A stretch of DNA of 64,000 nucleotides from an uncultured Clostridia bacterium (lineage in GTDB: Bacteria > Bacillota > Clostridia > UBA1381). The notes under the pieces were generated by a model. The model searched no databases and was not told the DNA's origin. It was given only the letters and a program-made list of their open reading frames with translations. The stretch is taken from NCBI GenBank assembly GCA_944392335.1, contig CALXWJ010000097.1, positions 62,001-126,000 on the forward strand. Direction: 5' to 3'. Both the position numbers and the translations under genes were made by a program. Positions 9,450 to 18,406 of the stretch are shown one piece after another. Every line of letters begins with the position of its first letter. The stretch's first letter is position 1.

Positions 9450-12400
9450 ATGAAAAAAATTCTTTCAGTTATACTGTTAACAGCAATTGCTGCTGAATGC
9501 ATTGCGGGTATACAAGTATATGCAGTGGAATCGAATATTGTTTATGTTTCTCAGAACGGAAGAGAAAATGCCAAAGGCTCGGCTGATGATCCGGTAAATT
9601 CAATAAAGCAAGCAAAAGATGCCGCTGTAAGATTAAAAAACAGCGGAGCACAGAGTGTTGAGATAAGAATAAAAGGCGGAAGTTATTATTTTGAAGATAC
9701 GTTGGTGTTAACACAAGAGGATTCGGGTATATCATATATTGGAGATGGGAGTGTATCCTTTACTCAGGCAACGAAGCTAAATACCGATAATTTTAAAAAA
9801 GTAACGGACCCCAATGTTTTGACAAGACTAAAGAGTAATGTCAGACCGTATATTTTACAATATGATTTAAAGTCAGACAATATTGATTTATCGGTAAATG
9901 ACAGTTTTTACCCCTATTTGTATATAAATGATGAAGCGCAGACAACGGCAAGATATCCAAACGGGTATTATCTTGTTGCGGAAAATGCAAATGATACCAA
10001 TACTTTTGATACGGGTATGTCCCGTACGATCAATTGGAAAAATAATCCGGACGCAATTATTTCGGGCAGCTTGTCGACCACATATTTTTGGAGAAATTAT
10101 AAAATTACGTCAATTGCGGGAAATAATGTGACATTAGAAGGTACAATAAGAAAAGACGCGCAGTATTATGCCGACAGAATATTGGAGGAACTTGACGTTC
10201 CCGGTGAATACTATGTTGACAGAGATAATGACATACTTTATTATTATCCGACGGGTACAATAAACGATGCACGAATAACAACGAACGGCTGTACTATGAT
10301 AAAATCGGAGAATGCAGACAATGTACTGATAAAAGGAATAACATTTGAAAAAAGCGGCGGTATGTCGGTAGAAGTAACCAACGGTACGAATTTTAATATT
10401 GAAGAGTGTGATTTTTATGATATTCAAGGGGAATATGTTTTAAAAATAACAGGTCAGGATTGTACTGTTTCAAAAAATTATGCGTATAACTGTGATAATG
10501 CTTTTATAAAATATGAGGGAGGAGATCTTGACACTTTATCTCCCGGAAATGTGATAATTGAAAATAACAGGATTTCAAACTGCGGAAATTTCGGAAGAGG
10601 AAGTATTATAAAATCGGGAAATTCTATTTTCGGAATGTTGACCTCATGCGGAAATATCGTACGAAACAATATTATTCAAGACTGTATGGTGTTTACTCCC
10701 ATTGTATTCGGTGGGAATAATTATACAATTTCCAAAAATGAGCTTTTTAATGTCGGAAGACTTATAAATGATGGCGGAGCAATATATTTCGGACGTTCAA
10801 ATGTACAATACGGCAATAAGGTTATCGGAAATTATATTCATGATCTGAATATGGATCTGAGTTACTGCGGAATTTATTCTGATGACGGATATTGCGGCGC
10901 ATATGTCAAGAACAATGTCATCGCGCGTGCGGATCAGGCGATGATCATAAATATCGGAATGAATGATCGATTCATCGACAATCTGTTTATAGATACCGAC
11001 AGCGGTATAACCGGAGGTTCCATGATGGGACGGGATACGGGTTCGTCGCTTTTTACCGAAACCTATACGACACTTTTTAATGCCTCATACAAAGATGCAT
11101 TCAGAAAAGCATATCCCGATATGGTTGCATCACTTTCACGATCGCCGTTTTTTGCATCATATGATACATATATAACGGGAAATGTAATGATAGGTCAGAA
11201 AGAAAACGACATAACATTGAAAACAAGACATTGGCATTTTTACAATGAAGATATTGATACTGATTATGATATCTTAAACGAAAAAGGAGCTATAACCGAG
11301 AATTATGGGAGTTATATCGGTTCTACATATTATGTCGGAACAAAAGTCGATGATCTTACCGGTTACGGGCCGTCCGTAAAGGATTCAAATGGCAGTGAAT
11401 TAAATGGCACTCCTGAAGGCAATCCGTATTATCAATATAACAGCGATCTGTTTTCGGATGATGGAAATCAAGATTACACTTTAACTCAAAGCATAGGACC
11501 TGAAGGTTCTGAAATAAATAATATTGATATGAGTGATGTTGGGATAGTGAGCGGAACACTGCCGGGTGAAAGCGGAAAGGAAGTCTTTGGTATCTATCCG
11601 AAGGACAACGCTCAAAATATAGATCCGCAGAATATACCATTTACATGGTCTACCGTTAAGAATGCATCGGTTTATGAAATCAAAGTATCGCAAAACAGCG
11701 ATATGTCAAATCCTGTAATTGATGAAGTATTTTATGAAACATATGCGGATAGTTATTTAATTAGGTCACTTGATTACGGTAAAAAATACTATTGGACAGT
11801 TACCGCGAAGGGGATAGGAAAACAAGACAGCTTTACAATTACAAGCAGTGTATCGAGTTTTGAAACATGCGCGTCCGATCATATTGATACTACATCACTT
11901 GCATATGCTGTTGAAGTGGTGGACAAGGAATATGAGGAAATTGAAAACGGCGAAATAAAATATGAACAAAATGCCCTTGACGCCATAAATGATGTATACG
12001 AAAGTGCAGTTACAGTCTTGTCAAACCCTCAGACGACAGAAGAAGTGGATCAGATTGAAAATGAGATATATGATATTTTGATATTGGCACAGGAATACAA
12101 AACAAATTTGTATAAGCCGGAAATTTCCGAGTGCAGGGTAAGCGATACAGATAAAGCAATAACTGTTTATGCAAAACATTTCCCCAAAAACAGTTTGGTG
12201 TCGATCTTAGTGACCAATCCGGAATATTCCCTTGACAATGCATATGCCGACAGTGATCTTATCTCGATACAGTATGCATCCATCGAAGAATGCGACAGCG
12301 AAGGAAATATCACTTTCACATTTGATACAATTGTCAGGGGAAGCGATATGCCGGGAGAATATAGGGTTTATATAAGCGATGAGAGCGGGGTTATTTACAG

Positions 12401-12755
12401 TGCTTCTTATATTTATGCACATATTCAAGTCGGTGCAATAAAATATTATGATGAAAACCTGAATGAAATAGGATCAATCAAAGATGCCGGCAGAGTTATA
12501 ATGGAGTGTACAATAAATAACAGAACCAATAAAGAATTAGATCCGGTAATCGTCACATCATATTATAACAAAAACAAGCTTTGCAAAGCGGAAGTAAGCG
12601 AAGCCGGAAATATACCCGCAAACAGTGCTGTAACACTCAGATGGGAGACTGACAGCATAGCGGCGGACGCAGATGAAGCCAAGGTATTTTTTATGGATTC
12701 ATTTGTAACAATGAAACCTTATACTACGGCAAGAGTGATTTACGAAAAAGAATAG
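9450..12755 (+). CDS. Secreted right-handed beta-helix protein with FN3-like and Ig-like tail
   Basis: The protein has 1101 residues, a signal peptide ending near VYAVE, and AAGGAAAGG before the ATG. The beta-helix fold begins with YVSQNGRENAKGSADDP and continues with TTARYPNGYY and ELDVPGEYYVDRDND, the signature of this window's beta-helix family; it spans about residues 28-700. An FN3-like domain (about 705-800, KKYYWTVTA), a helical segment and two beta-sandwich domains follow. Such proteins are polysaccharide lyases or glycosidases in other bacteria; the active site cannot be assigned from sequence alone. No SLH or helical docking module is visible, so it may be released or loosely held. 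The SLH-esterase gene starts 10 bases downstream in the same operon. Confidence 0.85.
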   Translation: MKKILSVILLTAIAAECIAGIQVYAVESNIVYVSQNGRENAKGSADDPVNSIKQAKDAAVRLKNSGAQSVEIRIKGGSYYFEDTLVLTQEDSGISYIGDGSVSFTQATKLNTDNFKKVTDPNVLTRLKSNVRPYILQYDLKSDNIDLSVNDSFYPYLYINDEAQTTARYPNGYYLVAENANDTNTFDTGMSRTINWKNNPDAIISGSLSTTYFWRNYKITSIAGNNVTLEGTIRKDAQYYADRILEELDVPGEYYVDRDNDILYYYPTGTINDARITTNGCTMIKSENADNVLIKGITFEKSGGMSVEVTNGTNFNIEECDFYDIQGEYVLKITGQDCTVSKNYAYNCDNAFIKYEGGDLDTLSPGNVIIENNRISNCGNFGRGSIIKSGNSIFGMLTSCGNIVRNNIIQDCMVFTPIVFGGNNYTISKNELFNVGRLINDGGAIYFGRSNVQYGNKVIGNYIHDLNMDLSYCGIYSDDGYCGAYVKNNVIARADQAMIINIGMNDRFIDNLFIDTDSGITGGSMMGRDTGSSLFTETYTTLFNASYKDAFRKAYPDMVASLSRSPFFASYDTYITGNVMIGQKENDITLKTRHWHFYNEDIDTDYDILNEKGAITENYGSYIGSTYYVGTKVDDLTGYGPSVKDSNGSELNGTPEGNPYYQYNSDLFSDDGNQDYTLTQSIGPEGSEINNIDMSDVGIVSGTLPGESGKEVFGIYPKDNAQNIDPQNIPFTWSTVKNASVYEIKVSQNSDMSNPVIDEVFYETYADSYLIRSLDYGKKYYWTVTAKGIGKQDSFTITSSVSSFETCASDHIDTTSLAYAVEVVDKEYEEIENGEIKYEQNALDAINDVYESAVTVLSNPQTTEEVDQIENEIYDILILAQEYKTNLYKPEISECRVSDTDKAITVYAKHFPKNSLVSILVTNPEYSLDNAYADSDLISIQYASIEECDSEGNITFTFDTIVRGSDMPGEYRVYISDESGVIYSASYIYAHIQVGAIKYYDENLNEIGSIKDAGRVIMECTINNRTNKELDPVIVTSYYNKNKLCKAEVSEAGNIPANSAVTLRWETDSIAADADEAKVFFMDSFVTMKPYTTARVIYEKE

Positions 12756-12765
12756 GGGTGTTTGG

Positions 12766-14532
12766 ATGAAAAAATTAATTTCCATAATTATGGTTTTTGC
12801 AGTAATAATGTCGATGGATGTTTTTGCACAGGTCAACTTAAACGCATCCGATTGGGCTGTTGATGAATTAAATGAAGCGGCTTCAAATAATATAATACCT
12901 GACAGCATAATAAATGAGGATCTGAAAGAGAATATTAACCGGAAGGAATTTGCCGATGTTTGTATGCAATGTTATTTTGCATTGGGCGGGGAAGATGTTG
13001 AGGTATCTGAAAATCCTTTTACGGATACCGATGATGAAAATGTTATAAAGGCATATTCATTGGGATTGGTAAACGGATTGAGCGAAAGTGAATTTGCACC
13101 TGATGATGAACTGACAAGAGAACAGGCGGCAGTTATGCTTACAAGAGTATTCAAAAAGACCCAATTAAACGGATGGAGTCTGGAAGAAGATGAAAAGTTT
13201 GTGTTGGAGTATGACGAGCTTTTGGTGGAAGTTCAGGATTTTGATGATTCCGACGCAATATCAGATTGGGCAAAAGATTCGGTGAATTTTTTGATTGCAA
13301 AAGAAGTTGTTGCAGGGGTAGGAGATAATTTGTTTGCGCCTGATGACAGTATAACAAGGGAACAGGCAATTTTAATTGCAAACAGGCTTTATAACAAAAT
13401 TAAAGACGGGTTGTCGGGAAGCGACATATCTCAGGAAGAAGAGGAAGATCCGCGTCCGAAATTTACAATAGTATTTCTCGGAGGCTCTCTTACATACGGC
13501 GGAGGAGTATGGAGAAATGCAGTACGAGATTATTTCCAGGAAAAATATCCCGATAAAAATGTGATTGCAATAAATTCGGGAAGGGGCGGAACCGGTTCTG
13601 ATTATTGTTCCGCAAGATTTTGTGAACATGTAGCAAAATATGATCCTGACCTTATCTTCCTTGATTGTACGATAAATGACCGTGGTGCAAGTGAAAGCGT
13701 GCATAAAACAAATATGGAGTCAATAATCAGGCAGGCAAAAGCATTGGAATCAAATCCTGCATTGGTTGTTTTACATTTCCCGTATCCCGGAGATAAGACT
13801 GAGGATGCATATAAGACATGGGAGCAGGGCATGTTATGGAAAGATGAAGTATGCGACCACTACGGAGTAAGACATATAGATGTATACGATTATTTTTACA
13901 AAGATTATCAGAACAAAAAAACAGATGATCCGTCCCTTACATTTATAAGTTATATTGAAAATACATACTTTGTAAGAGAAGGAGAAGGATTTAACGTTCA
14001 TCCTATGTCTGCGGGATATGAAATGTATGCAAATGCAATTATAGAAAATTTTAAAAATGATAATTTTGATCCCGAAACCGAAAAAATAAAGGATGTCGAT
14101 GTATATTATACTCAGGCAAGATCGGAAATAATGTCAACATATCAGTGGATCCCGGTTGACAGCCCGAGAATGCACTATTCTATTGATGCATGGACGGTTA
14201 CATCAAGCGAGTGGTTCCCGGAGGGTGTGAGACAAAGCTATCAGGCGACTGTTCCAGCGCTGTTTGGTTTTGATACAACGGCAGAGGCCTTTTGCATGTC
14301 ATATATCGCGACGGCAAACGGAAGCGACGCTACCATTACAATAGATGATGAGCCGGTGGCAGGTACATTATCTTGTTATTCACAATATGAGGGTGTAAAT
14401 TACAAAACAGGCTGGATACAGCTGCCAAATGACGGTAAGGTTCATCGTGTTATCGTAAAAGTAAACAGCCCTACCTCCGACAGATATATTTTCCGTTTCG
14501 GAGCTATAATTGAAAGATATCCGGGTAAATAA
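12766..14532 (+). CDS. SLH-anchored SGNH/GDSL-family hydrolase (probable carbohydrate esterase)
   Basis: The 588-residue protein has a signal peptide (MKKLISIIMVFAVIMSMDVFA), three SLH modules (about residues 25-75, 85-130 and 160-215) and an SGNH hydrolase domain (about 230-450). SGNH blocks are visible: GGSLTYGGG with the nucleophile serine, the glycine of RGGTGS, the asparagine of TINDRG, and a histidine in FNVHPMSAGY. A C-terminal beta-rich domain (about 465-588) may bind carbohydrate. SGNH enzymes of this layout typically remove acetyl or methyl groups from plant polysaccharides, which would expose the chain to the beta-helix proteins encoded upstream; that link is inference. The gene lies 10 bases after the beta-helix gene and ends at a strong terminator. 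Confidence 0.87.
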   Translation: MKKLISIIMVFAVIMSMDVFAQVNLNASDWAVDELNEAASNNIIPDSIINEDLKENINRKEFADVCMQCYFALGGEDVEVSENPFTDTDDENVIKAYSLGLVNGLSESEFAPDDELTREQAAVMLTRVFKKTQLNGWSLEEDEKFVLEYDELLVEVQDFDDSDAISDWAKDSVNFLIAKEVVAGVGDNLFAPDDSITREQAILIANRLYNKIKDGLSGSDISQEEEEDPRPKFTIVFLGGSLTYGGGVWRNAVRDYFQEKYPDKNVIAINSGRGGTGSDYCSARFCEHVAKYDPDLIFLDCTINDRGASESVHKTNMESIIRQAKALESNPALVVLHFPYPGDKTEDAYKTWEQGMLWKDEVCDHYGVRHIDVYDYFYKDYQNKKTDDPSLTFISYIENTYFVREGEGFNVHPMSAGYEMYANAIIENFKNDNFDPETEKIKDVDVYYTQARSEIMSTYQWIPVDSPRMHYSIDAWTVTSSEWFPEGVRQSYQATVPALFGFDTTAEAFCMSYIATANGSDATITIDDEPVAGTLSCYSQYEGVNYKTGWIQLPNDGKVHRVIVKVNSPTSDRYIFRFGAIIERYPGK

Positions 14533-14546
14533 ATTTTATGTATTTT

Positions 14547-14584
14547 ATCGGACTGCCGCATAAAAACGACAGTCCGATTTTTTT
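14547..14584 (+). terminator. Intrinsic terminator after the SLH-esterase gene
   Basis: ATCGGACTG (14547-14555) pairs perfectly with CAGTCCGAT (14570-14578), followed by seven T residues. Confidence 0.88.
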
Positions 14585-14707
14585 AATGTATATTTTATTA
14601 TAAATTAAACATGTATTATATATTGTGTTAAAAATTATGTTGAAATTTTGTATAAAAGAACGAAAATATAAAAATAAAAAAAAGTACTTTATTTTTACTT
14701 ATAAATA

Positions 14708-14716
14708 TGCTATAAT
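14708..14716 (+). promoter_or_regulatory. Extended -10 promoter of the symporter gene
   Basis: TGCTATAAT is an extended -10 element with a perfect TATAAT at 14711-14716; the -35 region (TTTATT near 14688) is weak. The long leader to the ATG at 14818 contains the candidate operator at 14728. Confidence 0.55.
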
Positions 14717-14727
14717 GTAATTTAAAG

Positions 14728-14743
14728 TATAGTGGCATGGCAG
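14728..14743. promoter_or_regulatory. Candidate operator shared with the acyl-CoA ligase promoter region
   Basis: TATAGTGGCATGGCAG lies just downstream of the -10 box. A near-identical site, inverted and with two extra bases (TATAGTGTAGCATGGCAG on the minus strand), occurs at 16446-16463 upstream of the ligase gene. Being near the transcription start suggests a repressor site; no regulator is known. Confidence 0.35.
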
Positions 14744-14817
14744 AATTGTAAAACGGTTTTTATTAAAATGAGTTGTTATGACTCAAATTTTTTTTGAAGA
14801 ATGGAAGGATGGTAGAA

Positions 14818-16353
14818 ATGGTTATAAAAATTTGTATATTACTGTTATTTTTTGCGGTTACGATAGGTGTCGGTTTTTATTGCCGTAAACAGGCGACTGA
14901 CATCCACGGTTTTGTTTTGGGAGGTCACGCGGCAGGAGCATGGTTAACTGCGTTTGCTTACGGAACCTCTTATTTCAGTGCCGTTATATTTGTCGGATAT
15001 GCCGGGCAGTTTGGATGGAGATTCGGGATTGCTTCCACATGGATAGGCTTGGGTAATGCTTTTATAGGTTCGCTTCTTGCATGGGTAGTACTCGGAAGAA
15101 GAACAAGACTTATGACACAGCATTTGAAAAGTTCAACAATGCCTGAGTTTTTCGGTAAGCGTTTTAACAGCAGGTCGCTGAAAATCGGTGCATCAATAAT
15201 TATCTTTATTTTTCTTATACCTTACACCGCGTCGCTGTATAACGGATTATCAAGAATGTTTGCAATGGCATTTGACATTCCATATGAAGTCTGTATTATT
15301 GTCATGGCGGGTTTGACGGCTGTTTATGTGATTGCCGGCGGATATATGGCAACCGCGATTAATGATTTTATTCAGGGTATTATAATGCTTGTGGGTATTG
15401 TTGCAATCATAGCATCTACTTTGAGGATCAACGGCGGTTTTATCGGTTCCTTGGATGCTTTGGCAAGAGTGTCGGATGCATCTGTTTCCGATACACCGGG
15501 CGTTTTTGCTTCATTTTTCGGGCCTGATCCGTTCAGTCTGCTTGCTGTTGTAATTTTAACATCTTTGGGTACATGGGGACTCCCTCAAATGGTTCAGAAA
15601 TTCTATGCAATTAAAAATGAAAGCGATATATCAAAAGGATCAATAATTTCTACTCTATTTGCGGTTGTGGTTGCCGGAGGCTGTTATTTTTTGGGCGGAT
15701 TCGGAAGACTTTTCCCTGTTGATATCGCCAAAGAAGGATATGATGCAATAATTCCCGGAATGATGTCAAACCTTTCCGATTTCCTGATGGCTATTTTGAT
15801 AATACTTATTTTATCAGCATCAATGAGTACATTGTCATCGCTTGTTTTGGCATCAAGTTCTACATTGACTATAGACCTTATTAAAGACAATATTGTAAAA
15901 AATATGTCTGAAAAGCTGCAGGTTAAAATATTAAAAATATTGGTTATGGTATTTGTAATAATATCTGCGGTCATTGCAATAATCCAATATAATACAAATA
16001 CCAGTTTTATTGCACAGCTTATGGGAGTTTCATGGGGCGCCTTGGCAGGTGCGTTTCTTGCCCCGTTTTTATTCAGCCTGTACTCGAAAAAAATCACAAA
16101 GGCTGCTTGCTGGACGAGTTTCATATTCGGTGCCGGGATAATGACATTAAATCTGTTTTTCAGTGACATTTTCCCTGCTGTCATTCAATCACCAATTAAT
16201 TGCGGTGCTTTTGCAATGATCATTGGACTGATCATAGTGCCTGTCGTGAGTTTGTTTACAAAGAAACCCGATAAGGAATTGACAGATCATGCATTCGAAT
16301 GTTATGAAAAGAAAGTAACAGTTCCCGCAAAAGAAGCGTTGGGTGACGAATAA
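14818..16353 (+). CDS. Sodium:solute symporter (SSS family)
   Basis: From ATG 14818 the protein has 511 residues; GGAAGG lies 9 bases upstream, whereas an earlier TTG at 14794 has no ribosome binding site. It is strongly hydrophobic with about 12-13 membrane spans and contains the SSS-like stretches GGHAAGAWLTAFAYGTSYFSA near the N-terminus and IAGGYMATAINDFIQG in the middle, typical of the PutP/PanF group. Such carriers couple sodium entry to uptake of an organic acid, amino acid or sugar. The next gene encodes an acyl-CoA ligase and the two promoter regions share a motif, so a carboxylic acid substrate that is then activated with CoA is plausible, but that is inference. Confidence 0.88.
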   Translation: MVIKICILLLFFAVTIGVGFYCRKQATDIHGFVLGGHAAGAWLTAFAYGTSYFSAVIFVGYAGQFGWRFGIASTWIGLGNAFIGSLLAWVVLGRRTRLMTQHLKSSTMPEFFGKRFNSRSLKIGASIIIFIFLIPYTASLYNGLSRMFAMAFDIPYEVCIIVMAGLTAVYVIAGGYMATAINDFIQGIIMLVGIVAIIASTLRINGGFIGSLDALARVSDASVSDTPGVFASFFGPDPFSLLAVVILTSLGTWGLPQMVQKFYAIKNESDISKGSIISTLFAVVVAGGCYFLGGFGRLFPVDIAKEGYDAIIPGMMSNLSDFLMAILIILILSASMSTLSSLVLASSSTLTIDLIKDNIVKNMSEKLQVKILKILVMVFVIISAVIAIIQYNTNTSFIAQLMGVSWGALAGAFLAPFLFSLYSKKITKAACWTSFIFGAGIMTLNLFFSDIFPAVIQSPINCGAFAMIIGLIIVPVVSLFTKKPDKELTDHAFECYEKKVTVPAKEALGDE

Positions 16354-16445
16354 ATCATGATTTGATCCGGCTGTTTGTGAGAATATATTTTTGTTGTAAG
16401 TACAGAGTGCTAATATTAATTAATTGATATTTGTGTTAAAGTATA

Positions 16446-16463
16446 CTGCCATGCTACACTATA
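16446..16463. promoter_or_regulatory. Candidate operator upstream of the acyl-CoA ligase gene
   Basis: On the minus strand this reads TATAGTGTAGCATGGCAG, matching the site at 14728-14743. On the plus strand the two regions also share TTAAAGTATA followed by TG and CATG at the same spacing. It lies about 32 bases upstream of the ligase ATG. Confidence 0.35.
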
Positions 16464-16494
16464 CAAATAAAAAATAAAAAGGTGGATGTAGAAA

Positions 16495-18129
16495 ATGCCC
16501 ATAACAGAATTTTTGGAAAATAACGCAAAGCTGTATCCCGATGATGTAGCTTTGATTGAAATAGCGCCGCAAATGCTTGAAAAAGCAAAGATCACATGGA
16601 AGGAATACGCCTTGATCCAGCCTAATCCTGAAGAAAGCGGCAGAAAAGAAATGACCTGGAAGGAATTTAACAAGGAAGCAAACAGATTTTCAAATCTTCT
16701 TTTGAGCAGAGGTGTAAAAAAAGGAGATAAAGTTGCAATATTGCTTATGAATTGTCTTGAATGGCTCCCGATATATTTCGGAGTTTTAAAAGCAGGAGCA
16801 ATTGCCGTACCGCTGAATTACAGATATACGGCCGAAGAAATAAAATACTGTGTTGAACTTGCAGAAGCTGACGTATTGATCTTCGGACCTGAGTTTATAG
16901 GAAGAGTGGAAGAAATATACGACAGGCTTACCAGGATCGGGCAGATGTTTTACGTAGGGGAAAACTGTCCTTCATTTGCGGACAGCTATGACAAATTCAT
17001 AACATATTGTTCTTCAAAAACTCCTGATATAGAAATTACAGATGAAGATGACGGTGCAATATATTTTTCTTCCGGAACAACAGGATTCCCAAAGGCTATC
17101 CTTCACAGGCATAAAAGCCTTGTGCACTCATGCAAGGTTGAACAAAATCATCATGGTCAGACGAGGGACGACACCTTCTTGCTGATACCGCCTTTATATC
17201 ATACGGGAGCGAAAATGCATTGGTTCGGAAGTTTAATATCTGCATCCAAAGCGGTTTTATTAAAGGGAATAAAGCCGGAATGGATTATTAAGGCAGTATC
17301 CGAAGAAAAATGCACGATCGTCTGGCTGCTTGTACCATGGGCACAGGATATTTTGGATGCGATAGACAGGGGAGACATAAATCTTGATCATTATGAACTG
17401 AGTCAATGGAGGTTAATGCATATAGGTGCACAGCCCGTTCCGCCGAGTCTTATCAAAAGATGGAAAGAAAAATTCCCGAATCACCAGTATGACACTAACT
17501 ATGGTCTAAGCGAATCTATCGGGCCGGGATGTGTTCATTTAGGCGTTGAAAATATACATAAAGTCGGCGCTATCGGTAAAGCAGGATACGGCTGGAAAGT
17601 CAAAATATGCAATCCGGACGGGACTGCTGTAAAAAAAGGTGAAGTCGGAGAACTTGCCGTATCAGGCCCGGGCGTGATGAAATGTTATTTTAATGATGAA
17701 AAAGCAACAAATGAAGTATTGCGTGACGGTTGGCTTTATACCGGAGATATGGCAATGGAGGATGAAGATGGATTTATCTTCCTCGTTGACAGAAAGAAAG
17801 ACGTTATCATTTCGGGGGGAGAAAATATTTATCCCGTTCAAATTGAAGACTATTTAAGAAAAAATGATAAAATTAAGGATGTTGCCGTAATTGGTATGCC
17901 TGATGGGAGATTGGGAGAAATCGCGGCAGCGATCATAGAACTTAAAGATGGTATGCATTCTTCAGAGGAAGAAATCAATGAATTCTGTCGGGATCTTCCG
18001 AAATATAAAAGGCCGAGAAAGATCATTTTTGCAGAGGTTCCCCGCAATCCTACCGGGAAAATTGAAAAACCCAAGCTCAGGCAGAAATATTGCGGAGAAA
18101 GCCTGGTAGCAGCTCAAATCAAGAGATAG
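16495..18129 (+). CDS. AMP-dependent acyl-CoA synthetase/ligase
   Basis: The 544-residue length is normal for the ANL superfamily. The AMP-binding motif YFSSGTTGFPKAI is near residue 190, the A5-type region YGLSES near 340, and the hinge and C-terminal lid motifs GWLYTGDMAMEDEDGF and DRKKDVIISGGENIYP near 405-450. The catalytic lysine near the end is in PTGKIEKPKL. The enzyme should form an acyl-adenylate and then an acyl-CoA in the cytoplasm. The overall look is that of medium-chain fatty acid or aromatic acid ligases; the substrate cannot be read from sequence. The start has AAAGGTGG upstream. It is preceded by a sodium symporter, probably the uptake partner, and followed by structured repeat copy A. 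Confidence 0.88.
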   Translation: MPITEFLENNAKLYPDDVALIEIAPQMLEKAKITWKEYALIQPNPEESGRKEMTWKEFNKEANRFSNLLLSRGVKKGDKVAILLMNCLEWLPIYFGVLKAGAIAVPLNYRYTAEEIKYCVELAEADVLIFGPEFIGRVEEIYDRLTRIGQMFYVGENCPSFADSYDKFITYCSSKTPDIEITDEDDGAIYFSSGTTGFPKAILHRHKSLVHSCKVEQNHHGQTRDDTFLLIPPLYHTGAKMHWFGSLISASKAVLLKGIKPEWIIKAVSEEKCTIVWLLVPWAQDILDAIDRGDINLDHYELSQWRLMHIGAQPVPPSLIKRWKEKFPNHQYDTNYGLSESIGPGCVHLGVENIHKVGAIGKAGYGWKVKICNPDGTAVKKGEVGELAVSGPGVMKCYFNDEKATNEVLRDGWLYTGDMAMEDEDGFIFLVDRKKDVIISGGENIYPVQIEDYLRKNDKIKDVAVIGMPDGRLGEIAAAIIELKDGMHSSEEEINEFCRDLPKYKRPRKIIFAEVPRNPTGKIEKPKLRQKYCGESLVAAQIKR

Positions 18130-18132
18130 TGA

Positions 18133-18282
18133 TTCAATAATGGATTGTCCCGTTATTCAACGAGGACAAGAGCGCGGCATAGCTGCGATGCCATCAGCGG
18201 AAGGTAGTACTCTCACACTGAACACAGATATGGAACCTGCCGCCTGCAGAGGCGGTGGACATCTTTGCTTAGGTTATAAAAT
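18133..18282 (+). repeat. Structured dispersed repeat, copy A
   Basis: This copy runs from TTCAATAATGGATTGTCCC to GGTTATAAA. The first hairpin pairs TTGTCC with GGACAA around an inner CGTT/AACG stem; a second pairs GGCAT with ATGCC; the last pairs CCGCCT with AGGCGG around GCAG. The central long hairpin is degraded in this copy (TCAG...CTGA remains). It is the most divergent of the four copies, and compared with B and C its stems are preserved with different bases. It ends 124 bases before the iorA start. Confidence 0.7.
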
Positions 18283-18406
18283 ACTGAAAGACTATTGCTT
18301 TTATTGGCAGATGTAATATATGACCCGATGAGAGTTTTATCTTTTGACGGTCAGTGACGGTTTATACCTTTTTGCAGAGTGCAGATATATGAAAGGAATG
18401 AAATAT

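Noticed and set aside
15684-16184. 166-residue minus-strand frame inside the symporter gene
   Set aside because: Fully overlaps a clear SSS symporter gene and resembles nothing; long shadow frames are expected opposite hydrophobic coding regions.
18344-18406. Longer iorA start
   Set aside because: IorA proteins start close to KKIMLGNAAVARG, and GAAAGGA fits the ATG at 18407.
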